A DNA stretch of 64,000 nt from Brienomyrus brachyistius. Its lineage: Eukaryota; Chordata; Actinopteri; Osteoglossiformes; Mormyridae. Below the pieces are notes generated by a model. It made no database searches, was not told where the DNA came from, and saw nothing but the letters and a program-made list of their open reading frames with translations. Positions 31,720 to 45,372 of this stretch are shown here, piece after piece (position 1 is the stretch's first letter; the number at the start of each line of letters is the position of its first letter). The position numbers and the translations under genes were made by a program. The stretch is taken from assembly GCF_023856365.1 (NCBI RefSeq), contig NW_026042451.1, positions 1-64,000 of the forward strand, in the 5' to 3' direction.

Positions 31720-31790
31720 GCTGGATAGTGTAGTGGTAAGATCGCCGCCTTTCACACGGGAGACCGGGGTTCGAATCCCGGTTGTGGCCA
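31720..31790 (+). tRNA. tRNA-Glu(UUC)-like element, U5 copy 1
   Basis: No change from the U1 sequence. Confidence 0.5.
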
Positions 31791-31864
31791 AAAATATATT
31801 TTATATATTTTATATATTTATATTATATTTATATTATATTTTTTATATATTGTATTATATAGTT

Positions 31865-31935
31865 GCTGGATAGTGTAGTGGTAAGATCGCCGCCTTTCAC
31901 ACGGGAGACCGGGGTTCGAATCCCGGTTGTGGCCA
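31865..31935 (+). tRNA. tRNA-Glu(UUC)-like element, U5 copy 2
   Basis: No change; followed by the linker and module B. Confidence 0.5.
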
Positions 31936-34464
31936 GAAACAACTGCTATCACAACTAGAGATTGATGTAAGGACATAAAACTTATAGGTCCTGCAGGCCC
32001 CAACTCTGATCAGCCTGCATCAGTCCATCTCAGAGCTCCAAGAAAAGGATCCACTGGCCCAGGCAAGATTGGACTCCACGCATCAAACCATCCCTTTTAA
32101 GGAAGGCAAAGCCCTGCCGGCTCCTGAGAATAACTGGAGCAATACAGAAAAAGCAAGACCTTTCACCCCCTGGAGTGGCCGGAGTTCCACAGTCAAACCA
32201 CAGCAACAACAGCTGTCAGTCCCCAGACACAGACACCTTTTCCACTAGAAATAGGATAACTCACCACACATAGATGTTAGGGACAAATACACGCATGTTT
32301 GGTCTCGTTTGAATAGGCATGAGACGGCGAGTGTTATACACTCAGATTTAAGGCAGTATAGTTTTCCCTAAGAGAACTATAGAAACTTCGGCTAAACCCA
32401 CCAAACTGAGAGAGCCTCTCACATGGCAGAACAAGGGAATTACGACCACCCCCTAAAGTGATCTGATTGGCTGAGGACTTGAGAACCAAGGCCAACAATG
32501 CCCCTAAAATTAACCGTTGACCGAAATTGGTCAGTCTTCAGAGACATGCCATCACCTGGTTTGGATACTTAAGGAAGGGCCTCAGAAGGATTCGGGGAGT
32601 TACTCTGTAATCAGAGCTCCCACAGAGAACTGCGTGAAAGTCCATCTGTAGTCAGATACTTTCCGCAGAACTTTGTGCACTCTCAGCTGAGGAATGTGAT
32701 TGTTTAATATTGTATTTGTCCAAATGTATTTACAAGTATGTGGCCACATGTCAATAATTATATATTGTAATATGTTTAATAAATGTTGTCTTGATTACTT
32801 CATGACTGTCTGATTTGCTAACTTCTTTATAAACTTTCCAGATTGGACTTCTATCCTGATTAGGACTAAAGTGATAAATACTATCTTGCAGCCTCTGGGT
32901 TAAATCCCCTTTATCCGGGTCCCAAACTCGACTGCCCAAGTTAAGTTAGGTGGATACCAAAACCGCACCTCTGGAGTTCGCACACGCTCAGTTACGGGCC
33001 GACTTAACCTCTGAGGTCAACACATGCTGATGAAAGGTACCGGTCTGCCCTCTGAGGGGCGTACACACTATGTTCCTAGGCACCGGGCATAGTCCCTGAG
33101 ACGCTCACATGGTAAGACAATGGGCGGCATCGGCGGAGTCCCTGAGACGAGCCCAAAGTAAAACCTCGTACAAACTACCGCAACAAAAGGTGCGCCGTCA
33201 CAGCCGCTGAGGTTGACACATGTTATGATATGGGCTGCCCCCGGCTGAGCCTCTGAGGTGGATGTACGTGTGGTTCGGGTAAACATCGGCTTAATCTCCG
33301 AGGCACCCACATGCTCAGTAATTGGCAGACACTGGGCCTTTGGGAAATTATATAGGTCGAGGGACCCGAATAATCAGAGGCTGACATTGTCTTAAATGGT
33401 GCCGATTTCCGTGCATCTAAGACAAACCCTGTGGAACAAGCCCACGGATCGCCCTGTCGGCCGAGGCGAATCTGGCGGACTCCTTCGTCAGGGGTAAACT
33501 AGAGTTGGTAATCTAAAGGAGAGTCCCGAAGTAATCCGAACAACATAAACGTCATGACTACAATATACTGAAATAAGGTCATTAATAAAATGGAGTCAGA
33601 TGTGTGTCTAAAAGAATATCTTGTATATTAAAAAGGGTAAGTAATTCCCAGGAGCGCTTGGAAGGACCAACACGCATTCACAGCCTTCGGCTGCGCCATT
33701 GGATTCCGCCATTGGGCCAGTGGGCGGCTCCCTACATTGATGAGGTACAACACGATTGCTACGACAAGGGGGAGCCAGGACGACAGGTCAGGGGGGAGAT
33801 ATCATCATCCCCACATTCCGAGATTGGGTACCAAGCCCCATATATATTAGTAGGCTGAATACAAGAGCAGCTGACCTGAGAAATAAGAAATAAGCTAAGC
33901 TGGAAACCTGGACCCTCCGACCAAGAATGCGTGAAGTACCCTCAGAAGGTCTACTAGAAGATGTACGTAGAAGACTACTACAGATCAGCTGATCTACACC
34001 ACAGCAACAGTGATCCTTGAGCTGGACCGTCTTTGAAGACTCCGTAAATCTCCGTATAATAATATATATCTACGGGAACGAGCAGAGAACAAGAACAAGA
34101 TTTGTAAATGTAAGATTTGAAGGACCCGGCATGAAAAATAGAATAGTTCTCGTCATTAGTGAACATGTGTCTCGTCATTGTGTATCATGGACAGTAAGAG
34201 GGGGATCAATAGAGTGTTGTTATTATAACGTCTAAAAAGTATGATGGTCTGTCGATAAATCAATCAGATAAATAATGAAGTCGTTTTCGCGAACACGCTG
34301 GAAAAGCCAGGGGCCGGACCGACTGTAGGGGGCGTGGCCAGAGACAGCCATCTCAGGCTGTCAAGTCTCCCGTTTTGGCCGGGAAACTACCGTATTTTAC
34401 TTCTCTTTCGCGCCGTCCTCCCGTATTAGTATTTTCCCGTATATCTCCCTTATATTATATAGTT

Positions 34465-34535
34465 GCTGGATAGTGTAGTGGTAAGATCGCCGCCTTTCAC
34501 ACGGGAGACCGGGGTTCGAATCCCGGTTGTGGCCA
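34465..34535 (+). tRNA. tRNA-Glu(UUC)-like element, U6 copy 1
   Basis: No change in the 71 bp; the upstream base variant of U5 (GTATATCTC) precedes it. Confidence 0.5.
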
Positions 34536-34609
34536 AAAATATATTTTATATATTTTATATATTTATATTATATTTATATTATATTTTTTATATATTGTAT
34601 TATATAGTT

Positions 34610-34680
34610 GCTGGATAGTGTAGTGGTAAGATCGCCGCCTTTCACACGGGAGACCGGGGTTCGAATCCCGGTTGTGGCCA
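34610..34680 (+). tRNA. tRNA-Glu(UUC)-like element, U6 copy 2
   Basis: No change; module C follows. Confidence 0.5.
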
Positions 34681-35387
34681 GAAACAACTGCTATCACAAC
34701 TAGAGATTGATGAGGTACAACACGATTGCTACGACAAGGGGGAGCCAGGACGACAGGTCAGGGGGGAGATATCATCATCCCCACATTCCGAGATTGGGTA
34801 CCAAGCCCCATATATATTAGTAGGCTGAATACAAGAGCAGCTGACCTGAGAAATAAGAAATAAGCTAAGCTGGAAACCTGGACCCTCCGACCAAGAATGC
34901 GTGAAGTACCCTCAGAAGTCTTCTACTAGAAGATGTACGTAGAAGATTACTACAGATCAGCTGATCTACACCACAGCAACAGTGATCCTTGAGCTGGACC
35001 GTCTTTGAAGACTCCGTAAATCTCCGTATAATAATATATATCTACGGGAACGAGCAGAGAACAAGAACAAGATTTGTAAATGTAAGATTTGAAGGACCCG
35101 GCATGAAAAATAGAATAGTTCTCGTCATTAGTGAACATGTGTCTCGTCATTGTGTATCATGGACAGTAAGAGGGGGATCAATAGAGTGTTGTTATTATAA
35201 CGTCTAAAAAGTATGATGGTCTGTCGATAAATCAATCAGATAAATAATGAAGTCGTTTTCGCTGGAAAAGCCATCTCAGGCTGTCAAGTCTCCCGTTTTG
35301 GCCGGGAAACTACCGTATTTTACTTCTCTTTCGCGCCGTCCTCCCGTATTAGTATTTTCCCGTAAATCTCCCTTATATTATATAGTT

Positions 35388-35458
35388 GCTGGATAGTGTA
35401 GTGGTAAGATCGCCGCCTTTCACACGGGAGACCGGGGTTCGAATCCCGGTTGTGGCCA
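35388..35458 (+). tRNA. tRNA-Glu(UUC)-like element, U7 copy 1
   Basis: Only 119 bp separate it from the start of copy 2 because the AT spacer lost 26 bp. Confidence 0.5.
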
Positions 35459-35506
35459 AAAATATATTTTATATATTTTATTTTTTATATATTGTATTAT
35501 ATAGTT

Positions 35507-35577
35507 GCTGGATAGTGTAGTGGTAAGATCGCCGCCTTTCACACGGGAGACCGGGGTTCGAATCCCGGTTGTGGCCA
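35507..35577 (+). tRNA. tRNA-Glu(UUC)-like element, U7 copy 2
   Basis: No change; module B follows. Confidence 0.5.
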
Positions 35578-36861
35578 GAAACAACTGCTATCACAACTAG
35601 AGATTGATGTAAGGACATAAAACTTATAGGTCCTGCAGGCCCCAACTCTGATCAGCCTGCATCAGTCCATCTCAGAGCTCCAAGAAAAGGATCCACTGGC
35701 CCAGGCAAGATTGGACTCCACGCATCAAACCATCCCTTTTAAGGAAGGCAAAGCCCTGCCGGCTCCTGAGAATAACTGGAGCAATACAGAAAAAGCAAGA
35801 CCTTTCACCCCCTGGAGTGGCCGGAGTTCCACAGTCAAACCACAGCAACAACAGCTGTCAGTCCCCAGACACAGACACCTTTTCCACTAGAAATAGGATA
35901 ACTCACCACACATAGATGTTAGGGACAAATACACGCATGTTTGGTCTCGTTTGAATAGGCATGAGACGGCGAGTGTTATACACTCAGATTTAAGGCAGTA
36001 TAGTTTTCCCTAAGAGAACTATAGAAACTTCGGCTAAACCCACCAAACTGAGAGAGCCTCTCACATGGCAGAACAAGGGAATTACGACCACCCCCTAAAG
36101 TGATCTGATTGGCTGAGGACTTGAGAACCAAGGCCAACAATGCCCCTAAAATTAACCGTTGACCGAAATTGGTCAGTCTTCAGAGACATGCCATCACCTG
36201 GTTTGGATACTTAAGGAAGGGCCTCAGAAGGATTCGGGGAGTTACTCTGTAATCAGAGCTCCCACAGAGAACTGCGTGAAAGTCCATCTGTAGTCAGATA
36301 CTTTCCGCAGAACTTTGTGCACTCTCAGCTGAGGAATGTGATTGTTTAATATTGTATTTGTCCAAATGTATTTACAAGTATGTGGCCACATGTCAATAAT
36401 TATATATTGTAATATGTTTAATAAATGTTGTCTTGATTACTTCATGACTGTCTGATTTGCTAACTTCTTTATAAACTTTCCAGATTGGACTTCTATCCTG
36501 ATTAGGACTAAAGTGATAAATACTATCTTGCAGCCTCTGGGTTAAATCCCCTTTATCCGGGTCCCAAACTCGACTGCCCAAGTTAAGTTAGGTGGATACC
36601 AAAACCTAAAACGTGGATACCAAAACGTCTAAAAAGTATGATGGTCTGTCGATAAATCAATCAGATAAATAATGAAGTCGTTTTCGCGAACACGCTGGAA
36701 AAGCCAGGGGCCGGACCGACTGTAGGGGGCGTGGCCAGAGACAGCCATCTCAGGCTGTCAAGTCTCCCGTTTTGGCCGGGAAACTACCGTATTTTACTTC
36801 TCTTTCCCGCCGTCCTCCCGTATTAGTATTTTCCCGTAAATCTCCCTTATATTATATAGTT

Positions 36862-36932
36862 GCTGGATAGTGTAGTGGTAAGATCGCCGCCTTTCACACG
36901 GGAGACCGGGGTTCGAATCCCGGTTGTGGCCA
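36862..36932 (+). tRNA. tRNA-Glu(UUC)-like element, U8 copy 1
   Basis: No change from the U1 sequence. Confidence 0.5.
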
Positions 36933-37006
36933 AAAATATATTTTATATATTTTATATATTTATATTATATTTATATTATATTTTTTATATATTGTATTAT
37001 ATAGTT

Positions 37007-37077
37007 GCTGGATAGTGTAGTGGTAAGATCGCCGCCTTTCACACGGGAGACCGGGGTTCGAATCCCGGTTGTGGCCA
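37007..37077 (+). tRNA. tRNA-Glu(UUC)-like element, U8 copy 2
   Basis: No change. Because B is deleted here, its usual TTTT (CCCTTTTAAGG) is gone. Confidence 0.5.
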
Positions 37078-38708
37078 GAAACAACTGCTATCACAACTAG
37101 AGATTGATGTAAGGACATAAAACTTATAGGTCCTGCAGGCCCCAACTCCTGATTAGGACTAAAGTGATAAATACTATCTTGCAGCCTCTGGGTTAAATCC
37201 CCTTTATCCGGGTCCCAAACTCGACTGCCCAAGTTAAGTTAGGTGGATACCAAAACCGCACCTCTGGAGTTCGCACACGCTCAGTTACGGGCCGACTTAA
37301 CCTCTGAGGTCAACACATGCTGATGAAAGGTACCGGTCTGCCCTCTGAGGGGCGTACACACTATGTTCCTAGGCACCGGGCATAGTCCCTGAGACGCTCA
37401 CATGGTAAGACAATGGGCGGCATCGGCGGAGTCCCTGAGACGAGCCCAAAGTAAAACCTCGTACAAACTACCGCAACAAAAGGTGCGCCGTCACAGCCGC
37501 TGAGGTTGACACATGTTATGATATGGGCTGCCCCCGGCTGAGCCTCTGAGGTGGATGTACGTGTGGTTCGGGTAAACATCGGCTTAATCTCCGAGGCACC
37601 CACATGCTCAGTAATTGGCAGACACTGGGCCTTTGGGAAATTATATAGGTCGAGGGACCCGAATAATCAGAGGCTGACATTGTCTTAAATGGTGCCGATT
37701 TCCGTGCATCTAAGACAAACCCTGTGGAACAAGCCCACGGATCGCCCTGTCGGCCGAGGCGAATCTGGCGGACTCCTTCGTCAGGGGTAAACTAGAGTTG
37801 GTAATCTAAAGGAGAGTCCCGAAGTAATCCGAACAACATAAACGTCATGACTACAATATACTGAAATAAGGTCATTAATAAAATGGAGTCAGATGTGTGT
37901 CTAAAAGAATATCTTGTATATTAAAAAGGGTAAGTAATTCCCAGGAGCGCTTGGAAGGACCAACACGCATTCACAGCCTTCGGCTGCGCCATTGGATTCC
38001 GCCATTGGGCCAGTGGGCGGCTCCCTACATTGATGAGGTACAACACGATTGCTACGACAAGGGGGAGCCAGGACGACAGGTCAGGGGGGAGATATCATCA
38101 TCCCCACATTCCGAGATTGGGTACCAAGCCCCATATATATTAGTAGGCTGAATACAAGAGCAGCTGACCTGAGAAATAAGAAATAAGCTAAGCTGGAAAC
38201 CTGGACCCTCCGACCAAGAATGCGTGAAGTACCCTCAGAAGGTCTACTAGAAGATGTACGTAGAAGACTACTACAGATCAGCTGATCTACACCACAGCAA
38301 CAGTGATCCTTGAGCTGGACCGTCTTTGAAGACTCCGTAAATCTCCGTATAATAATATATATCTACGGGAACGAGCAGAGAACAAGAACAAGATTTGTAA
38401 ATGTAAGATTTGAAGGACCCGGCATGAAAAATAGAATAGTTCTCGTCATTAGTGAACATGTGTCTCGTCATTGTGTATCATGGACAGTAAGAGGGGGATC
38501 AATAGAGTGTTGTTATTATAACGTCTAAAAAGTATGATGGTCTGTCGATAAATCAATCAGATAAATAATGAAGTCGTTTTCGCTGGAAAAGCCATCTCAG
38601 GCTGTCAAGTCTCCCGTTTTGGCCGGGAAACTACCGTATTTTACTTCTCTTTCGCGCCGTCCTCCCGTATTAGTATTTTCCCGTAAATCTCCCTTATATT
38701 ATATAGTT

Positions 38709-38779
38709 GCTGGATAGTGTAGTGGTAAGATCGCCGCCTTTCACACGGGAGACCGGGGTTCGAATCCCGGTTGTGGCCA
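38709..38779 (+). tRNA. tRNA-Glu(UUC)-like element, U9 copy 1
   Basis: No change from the U1 sequence. Confidence 0.5.
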
Positions 38780-38853
38780 AAAATATATTTTATATATTTT
38801 ATATATTTATATTATATTTATATTATATTTTTTATATATTGTATTATATAGTT

Positions 38854-38924
38854 GCTGGACAGTGTAGTGGTAAGATTGCCGCCTTTCACACGGGAGACCG
38901 GGGTTCGAATCCCGGTTGTGGCCA
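38854..38924 (+). tRNA. tRNA-Glu(UUC)-like element, U9 copy 2 (variant)
   Basis: Two substitutions, both C/T: GGACAG for GGATAG at the A-box edge, and GATTGCC for GATCGCC in the anticodon stem. This is the most diverged full-length copy in the array. Confidence 0.48.
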
Positions 38925-41452
38925 GAAACAACTGCTATCACAACTAGAGATTGATGTAAGGACATAAAACTTATAGGTCCTGCAGGCCCCAACTCTGATC
39001 AGCCTGCATCAGTCCATCTCAGAGCTCCAAGAAAAGGATCCACTGGCCCAGGCAAGATTGGACTCCACGCATCAAACCATCCCTTTTAAGGAAGGCAAAG
39101 CCCTGCCGGCTCCTGAGAATAACTGGAGCAATACAGAAAAAGCAAGACCTTTCACCCCCTGGAGTGGCCGGAGTTCCACAGTCAAACCACAGCAACAACA
39201 GCTGTCAGTCCCCAGACACAGACACCTTTTCCACTAGAAATAGGATAACTCACCACACATAGATGTTAGGGACAAATACACGCATGTTTGGTCTCGTTTG
39301 AATAGGCATGAGACGGCGAGTGTTATACACTCAGATTTAAGGCAGTATAGTTTTCCCTAAGAGAACTATAGAAACTTCGGCTAAACCCACCAAACTGAGA
39401 GAGCCTCTCACATGGCAGAACAAGGGAATTACGACCACCCCCTAAAGTGATCTGATTGGCTGAGGACTTGAGAACCAAGGCCAACAATGCCCCTAAAATT
39501 AACCGTTGACCGAAATTGGTCAGTCTTCAGAGACATGCCATCACCTGGTTTGGATACTTAAGGAAGGGCCTCAGAAGGATTCGGGGAGTTACTCTGTAAT
39601 CAGAGCTCCCACAGAGAACTGCGTGAAAGTCCATCTGTAGTCAGATACTTTCCGCAGAACTTTGTGCACTCTCAGCTGAGGAATGTGATTGTTTAATATT
39701 GTATTTGTCCAAATGTATTTACAAGTATGTGGCCACATGTCAATAATTATATATTGTAATATGTTTAATAAATGTTGTCTTGATTACTTCATGACTGTCT
39801 GATTTGCTAACTTCTTTATAAACTTTCCAGATTGGACTTCTATCCTGATTAGGACTAAAGTGATAAATACTATCTTGCAGCCTCTGGGTTAAATCCCCTT
39901 TATCCGGGTCCCAAACTCGACTGCCCAAGTTAAGTTAGGTGGATACCAAAACCGCACCTCTGGAGTTCGCACACGCTCAGTTACGGGCCGACTTAACCTC
40001 TGAGGTCAACACATGCTGATGAAAGGTACCGGTCTGCCCTCTGAGGGGCGTACACACTATGTTCCTAGGCACCGGGCATAGTCCCTGAGACGCTCACATG
40101 GTAAGACAATGGGCGGCATCGGCGGAGTCCCTGAGACGAGCCCAAAGTAAAACCTCGTACAAACTACCGCAACAAAAGGTGCGCCGTCACAGCCGCTGAG
40201 GTTGACACATGTTATGATATGGGCTGCCCCCGGCTGAGCCTCTGAGGTGGATGTACGTGTGGTTCGGGTAAACATCGGCTTAATCTCCGAGGCACCCACA
40301 TGCTCAGTAATTGGCAGACACTGGGCCTTTGGGAAATTATATAGGTCGAGGGACCCGAATAATCAGAGGCTGACATTGTCTTAAATGGTGCGATTTCCGT
40401 GCATCTAAGACAAACCCTGTGGAACAAGCCCACGGATCGCCCTGTCGGCCGAGGCGAATCTGGCGGACTCCTTCGTCAGGGGTAAACTAGAGTTGGTAAT
40501 CTAAAGGAGAGTCCCGAAGTAATCCGAACAACATAAACGTCATGACTACAATATACTGAAATAAGGTCATTAATAAAATGGAGTCAGATGTGTGTCTAAA
40601 AGAATATCTTGTATATTAAAAAGGGTAAGTAATTCCCAGGAGCGCTTGGAAGGACCAACACGCATTCACAGCCTTCGGCTGCGCCATTGGATTCCGCCAT
40701 TGGGCCAGTGGGCGGCTCCCTACATTGATGAGGTACAACACGATTGCTACGACAAGGGGGAGCCAGGACGACAGGTCAGGGGGGAGATATCATCATCCCC
40801 ACATTCCGAGATTGGGTACCAAGCCCCATATATATTAGTAGGCTGAATACAAGAGCAGCTGACCTGAGAAATAAGAAATAAGCTAAGCTGGAAACCTGGA
40901 CCCTCCGACCAAGAATGCGTGAAGTACCCTCAGAAGGTCTACTAGAAGATGTACGTAGAAGACTACTACAGATCAGCTGATCTACACCACAGCAACAGTG
41001 ATCCTTGAGCTGGACCGTCTTTGAAGACTCCGTAAATCTCCGTATAATAATATATATCTACGGGAACGAGCAGAGAACAAGAACAAGATTTGTAAATGTA
41101 AGATTTGAAGGACCCGGCATGAAAAATAGAATAGTTCTCGTCATTAGTGAACATGTGTCTCGTCATTGTGTATCATGGACAGTAAGAGGGGGATCAATAG
41201 AGTGTTGTTATTATAACGTCTAAAAAGTATGATGGTCTGTCGATAAATCAATCAGATAAATAATGAAGTCGTTTTCGCGAACACGCTGGAAAAGCCAGGG
41301 GCCGGACCGACTGTAGGGGGCGTGGCCAGAGACAGCCATCTCAGGCTGTCAAGTCTCCCGTTTTGGCCGGGAAACTACCGTATTTTACTTCTCTTTCGCG
41401 CCGTCCTCCCGTATTAGTATTTTCCCGTAAATCTCCCTTATATTATATAGTT

Positions 41453-41523
41453 GCTGGATAGTGTAGTGGTAAGATCGCCGCCTTTCACACGGGAGACCGG
41501 GGTTCGAATCCCGGTTGTGGCCA
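41453..41523 (+). tRNA. tRNA-Glu(UUC)-like element, U10 copy 1
   Basis: 134 bp from copy 2 rather than 145. Confidence 0.5.
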
Positions 41524-41586
41524 AAAATATATTTTATATATTTTATATATTTATATTATATTTTTTATATATTGTATTATATAGTT

Positions 41587-41657
41587 GCTGGATAGTGTAG
41601 TGGTAAGATCGCCGCCTTTCACACGGGAGACCGGGGTTCGAATCCCGGTTGTGGCCA
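41587..41657 (+). tRNA. tRNA-Glu(UUC)-like element, U10 copy 2
   Basis: No change; module C follows. Confidence 0.5.
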
Positions 41658-42411
41658 GAAACAACTGCTATCACAACTAGAGATTGATGAGGTACAACAC
41701 GATTGCTACGACAAGGGGGAGCCAGGACGACAGGTCAGGGGGGAGATATCATCATCCCCACATTCCGAGATTGGGTACCAAGCCCCATATATATTAGTAG
41801 GCTGAATACAAGAGCAGCTGACCTGAGAAATAAGAAATAAGCTAAGCTGGAAACCTGGACCCTCCGACCAAGAATGCGTGAAGTACCCTCAGAAGGTCTA
41901 CTAGAAGATGTACGTAGAAGACTACTACAGATCAGCTGATCTACACCACAGCAACAGTGATCCTTGAGCTGGACCGTCTTTGAAGACTCCGTAAATCTCC
42001 GTATAATAATATATATCTACGGGAACGAGCAGAGAACAAGAACAAGATTTGTAAATGTAAGATTTGAAGGACCCGGCATGAAAAATAGAATAGTTCTCGT
42101 CATTAGTGAACATGTGTCTCGTCATTGTGTATCATGGACAGTAAGAGGGGGATCAATAGAGTGTTGTTATTATAACGTCTAAAAAGTATGATGGTCTGTC
42201 GATAAATCAATCAGATAAATAATGAAGTCGTTTTCGCGAACACGCTGGAAAAGCCAGGGGCCGGACCGACTGTAGGGGGCGTGGCCAGAGACAGCCATCT
42301 CAGGCTGTCAAGTCTCCCGTTTTGGCCGGGAAACTACCGTATTTTACTTCTCTTTCCCGCCGTCCTCCCGTATTAGTATTTTCCCGTAAATCTCCCTTAT
42401 ATTATATAGTT

Positions 42412-42482
42412 GCTGGATAGTGTAGTGGTAAGATCGCCGCCTTTCACACGGGAGACCGGGGTTCGAATCCCGGTTGTGGCCA
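42412..42482 (+). tRNA. tRNA-Glu(UUC)-like element, U11 copy 1
   Basis: No change from the U1 sequence. Confidence 0.5.
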
Positions 42483-42556
42483 AAAATATATTTTATATAT
42501 TTTATATATTTATATTATATTTATATTATATTTTTTATATATTGTATTATATAGTT

Positions 42557-42627
42557 GCTGGATAGTGTAGTGGTAAGATCGCCGCCTTTCACACGGGAGA
42601 CCGGGGTTCGAATCCCGGTTGTGGCCA
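42557..42627 (+). tRNA. tRNA-Glu(UUC)-like element, U11 copy 2
   Basis: No change; module B follows. Confidence 0.5.
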
Positions 42628-45156
42628 GAAACAACTGCTATCACAACTAGAGATTGATGTAAGGACATAAAACTTATAGGTCCTGCAGGCCCCAACTCTG
42701 ATCAGCCTGCATCAGTCCATCTCAGAGCTCCAAGAAAAGGATCCACTGGCCCAGGCAAGATTGGACTCCACGCATCAAACCATCCCTTTTAAGGAAGGCA
42801 AAGCCCTGCCGGCTCCTGAGAATAACTGGAGCAATACAGAAAAAGCAAGACCTTTCACCCCCTGGAGTGGCCGGAGTTCCACAGTCAAACCACAGCAACA
42901 ACAGCTGTCAGTCCCCAGACACAGACACCTTTTCCACTAGAAATAGGATAACTCACCACACATAGATGTTAGGGACAAATACACGCATGTTTGGTCTCGT
43001 TTGAATAGGCATGAGACGGCGAGTGTTATACACTCAGATTTAAGGCAGTATAGTTTTCCCTAAGAGAACTATAGAAACTTCGGCTAAACCCACCAAACTG
43101 AGAGAGCCTCTCACATGGCAGAACAAGGGAATTACGACCACCCCCTAAAGTGATCTGATTGGCTGAGGACTTGAGAACCAAGGCCAACAATGCCCCTAAA
43201 ATTAACCGTTGACCGAAATTGGTCAGTCTTCAGAGACATGCCATCACCTGGTTTGGATACTTAAGGAAGGGCCTCAGAAGGATTCGGGGAGTTACTCTGT
43301 AATCAGAGCTCCCACAGAGAACTGCGTGAAAGTCCATCTGTAGTCAGATACTTTCCGCAGAACTTTGTGCACTCTCAGCTGAGGAATGTGATTGTTTAAT
43401 ATTGTATTTGTCCAAATGTATTTACAAGTATGTGGCCACATGTCAATAATTATATATTGTAATATGTTTAATAAATGTTGTCTTGATTACTTCATGACTG
43501 TCTGATTTGCTAACTTCTTTATAAACTTTCCAGATTGGACTTCTATCCTGATTAGGACTAAAGTGATAAATACTATCTTGCAGCCTCTGGGTTAAATCCC
43601 CTTTATCCGGGTCCCAAACTCGACTGCCCAAGTTAAGTTAGGTGGATACCAAAACCGCACCTCTGGAGTTCGCACACGCTCAGTTACGGGCCGACTTAAC
43701 CTCTGAGGTCAACACATGCTGATGAAAGGTACCGGTCTGCCCTCTGAGGGGCGTACACACTATGTTCCTAGGCACCGGGCATAGTCCCTGAGACGCTCAC
43801 ATGGTAAGACAATGGGCGGCATCGGCGGAGTCCCTGAGACGAGCCCAAAGTAAAACCTCGTACAAACTACCGCAACAAAAGGTGCGCCGTCACAGCCGCT
43901 GAGGTTGACACATGTTATGATATGGGCTGCCCCCGGCTGAGCCTCTGAGGTGGATGTACGTGTGGTTCGGGTAAACATCGGCTTAATCTCCGAGGCACCC
44001 ACATGCTCAGTAATTGGCAGACACTGGGCCTTTGGGAAATTATATAGGTCGAGGGACCCGAATAATCAGAGGCTGACATTGTCTTAAATGGTGCCGATTT
44101 CCGTGCATCTAAGACAAACCCTGTGGAACAAGCCCACGGATCGCCCTGTCGGCCGAGGCGAATCTGGCGGACTCCTTCGTCAGGGGTAAACTAGAGTTGG
44201 TAATCTAAAGGAGAGTCCCGAAGTAATCCGAACAACATAAACGTCATGACTACAATATACTGAAATAAGGTCATTAATAAAATGGAGTCAGATGTGTGTC
44301 TAAAAGAATATCTTGTATATTAAAAAGGGTAAGTAATTCCCAGGAGCGCTTGGAAGGACCAACACGCATTCACAGCCTTCGGCTGCGCCATTGGATTCCG
44401 CCATTGGGCCAGTGGGCGGCTCCCTACATTGATGAGGTACAACACGATTGCTACGACAAGGGGGAGCCAGGACGACAGGTCAGGGGGGAGATATCATCAT
44501 CCCCACATTCCGAGATTGGGTACCAAGCCCCATATATATTAGTAGGCTGAATACAAGAGCAGCTGACCTGAGAAATAAGAAATAAGCTAAGCTGGAAACC
44601 TGGACCCTCCGACCAAGAATGCGTGAAGTACCCTCAGAAGGTCTACTAGAAGATGTACGTAGAAGACTACTACAGATCAGCTGATCTACACCACAGCAAC
44701 AGTGATCCTTGAGCTGGACCGTCTTTGAAGACTCCGTAAATCTCCGTATAATAATATATATCTACGGGAACGAGCAGAGAACAAGAACAAGATTTGTAAA
44801 TGTAAGATTTGAAGGACCCGGCATGAAAAATAGAATAGTTCTCGTCATTAGTGAACATGTGTCTCGTCATTGTGTATCATGGACAGTAAGAGGGGGATCA
44901 ATAGAGTGTTGTTATTATAACGTCTAAAAAGTATGATGGTCTGTCGATAAATCAATCAGATAAATAATGAAGTCGTTTTCGCGAACACGCTGGAAAAGCC
45001 AGGGGCCGGACCGACTGTAGGGGGCGTGGCCAGAGACAGCCATCTCAGGCTGTCAAGTCTCCCGTTTTGGCCGGGAAACTACCGTATTTTACTTCTCTTT
45101 CGCGCCGTCCTCCCGTATTAGTATTTTCCCGTAAATCTCCCTTATATTATATAGTT

Positions 45157-45227
45157 GCTGGATAGTGTAGTGGTAAGATCGCCGCCTTTCACACGGGAGA
45201 CCGGGGTTCGAATCCCGGTTGTGGCCA
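45157..45227 (+). tRNA. tRNA-Glu(UUC)-like element, U12 copy 1
   Basis: No change from the U1 sequence. Confidence 0.5.
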
Positions 45228-45301
45228 AAAATATATTTTATATATTTTATATATTTATATTATATTTATATTATATTTTTTATATATTGTATTATATAGT
45301 T

Positions 45302-45372
45302 GCTGGATAGTGTAGTGGTAAGATCGCCGCCTTTCACACGGGAGACCGGGGTTCGAATCCCGGTTGTGGCCA
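45302..45372 (+). tRNA. tRNA-Glu(UUC)-like element, U12 copy 2
   Basis: No change; module B follows. Confidence 0.5.

Larger units (their letters stand above)
31720..34464 (+). repeat. Satellite unit U5 (2745 bp): full, long E
   Basis: Long E adds 49 bp in two pieces (CGAACACG and a 41-bp segment with GGGGGCGTGGCC, a GC-box-like motif). It also carries CCCGTATATCTCCC instead of CCCGTAAATCTCCC before the next pair. Confidence 0.93.
34465..35387 (+). repeat. Satellite unit U6 (923 bp): pair, C, short E
   Basis: C has AGAAGTCTTCTACTAGAAG in place of AGAAGGTCTACTAGAAG, and GATTACTAC for GACTACTAC. Confidence 0.92.
35388..36861 (+). repeat. Satellite unit U7 (1474 bp): pair, B, long E
   Basis: Same B-to-E fusion as U1; the 26-bp length difference equals the shortened AT spacer. 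Confidence 0.92.
36862..38708 (+). repeat. Satellite unit U8 (1847 bp): pair, B with internal deletion, D, C, short E
   Basis: About 850 bp of B are missing; the joint CCCCAACTCCTGATTAGG lies at a shared CTGAT word. Confidence 0.92.
38709..41452 (+). repeat. Satellite unit U9 (2744 bp): full, long E
   Basis: One base is missing in D (GGTGCGATTTCC for GGTGCCGATTTCC). Confidence 0.93.
41453..42411 (+). repeat. Satellite unit U10 (959 bp): pair, C, long E
   Basis: The AT spacer is 11 bp shorter (one TTATATTATAT repeat lost). Confidence 0.92.
42412..45156 (+). repeat. Satellite unit U11 (2745 bp): full, long E
   Basis: Same length and module order as U5. Confidence 0.93.
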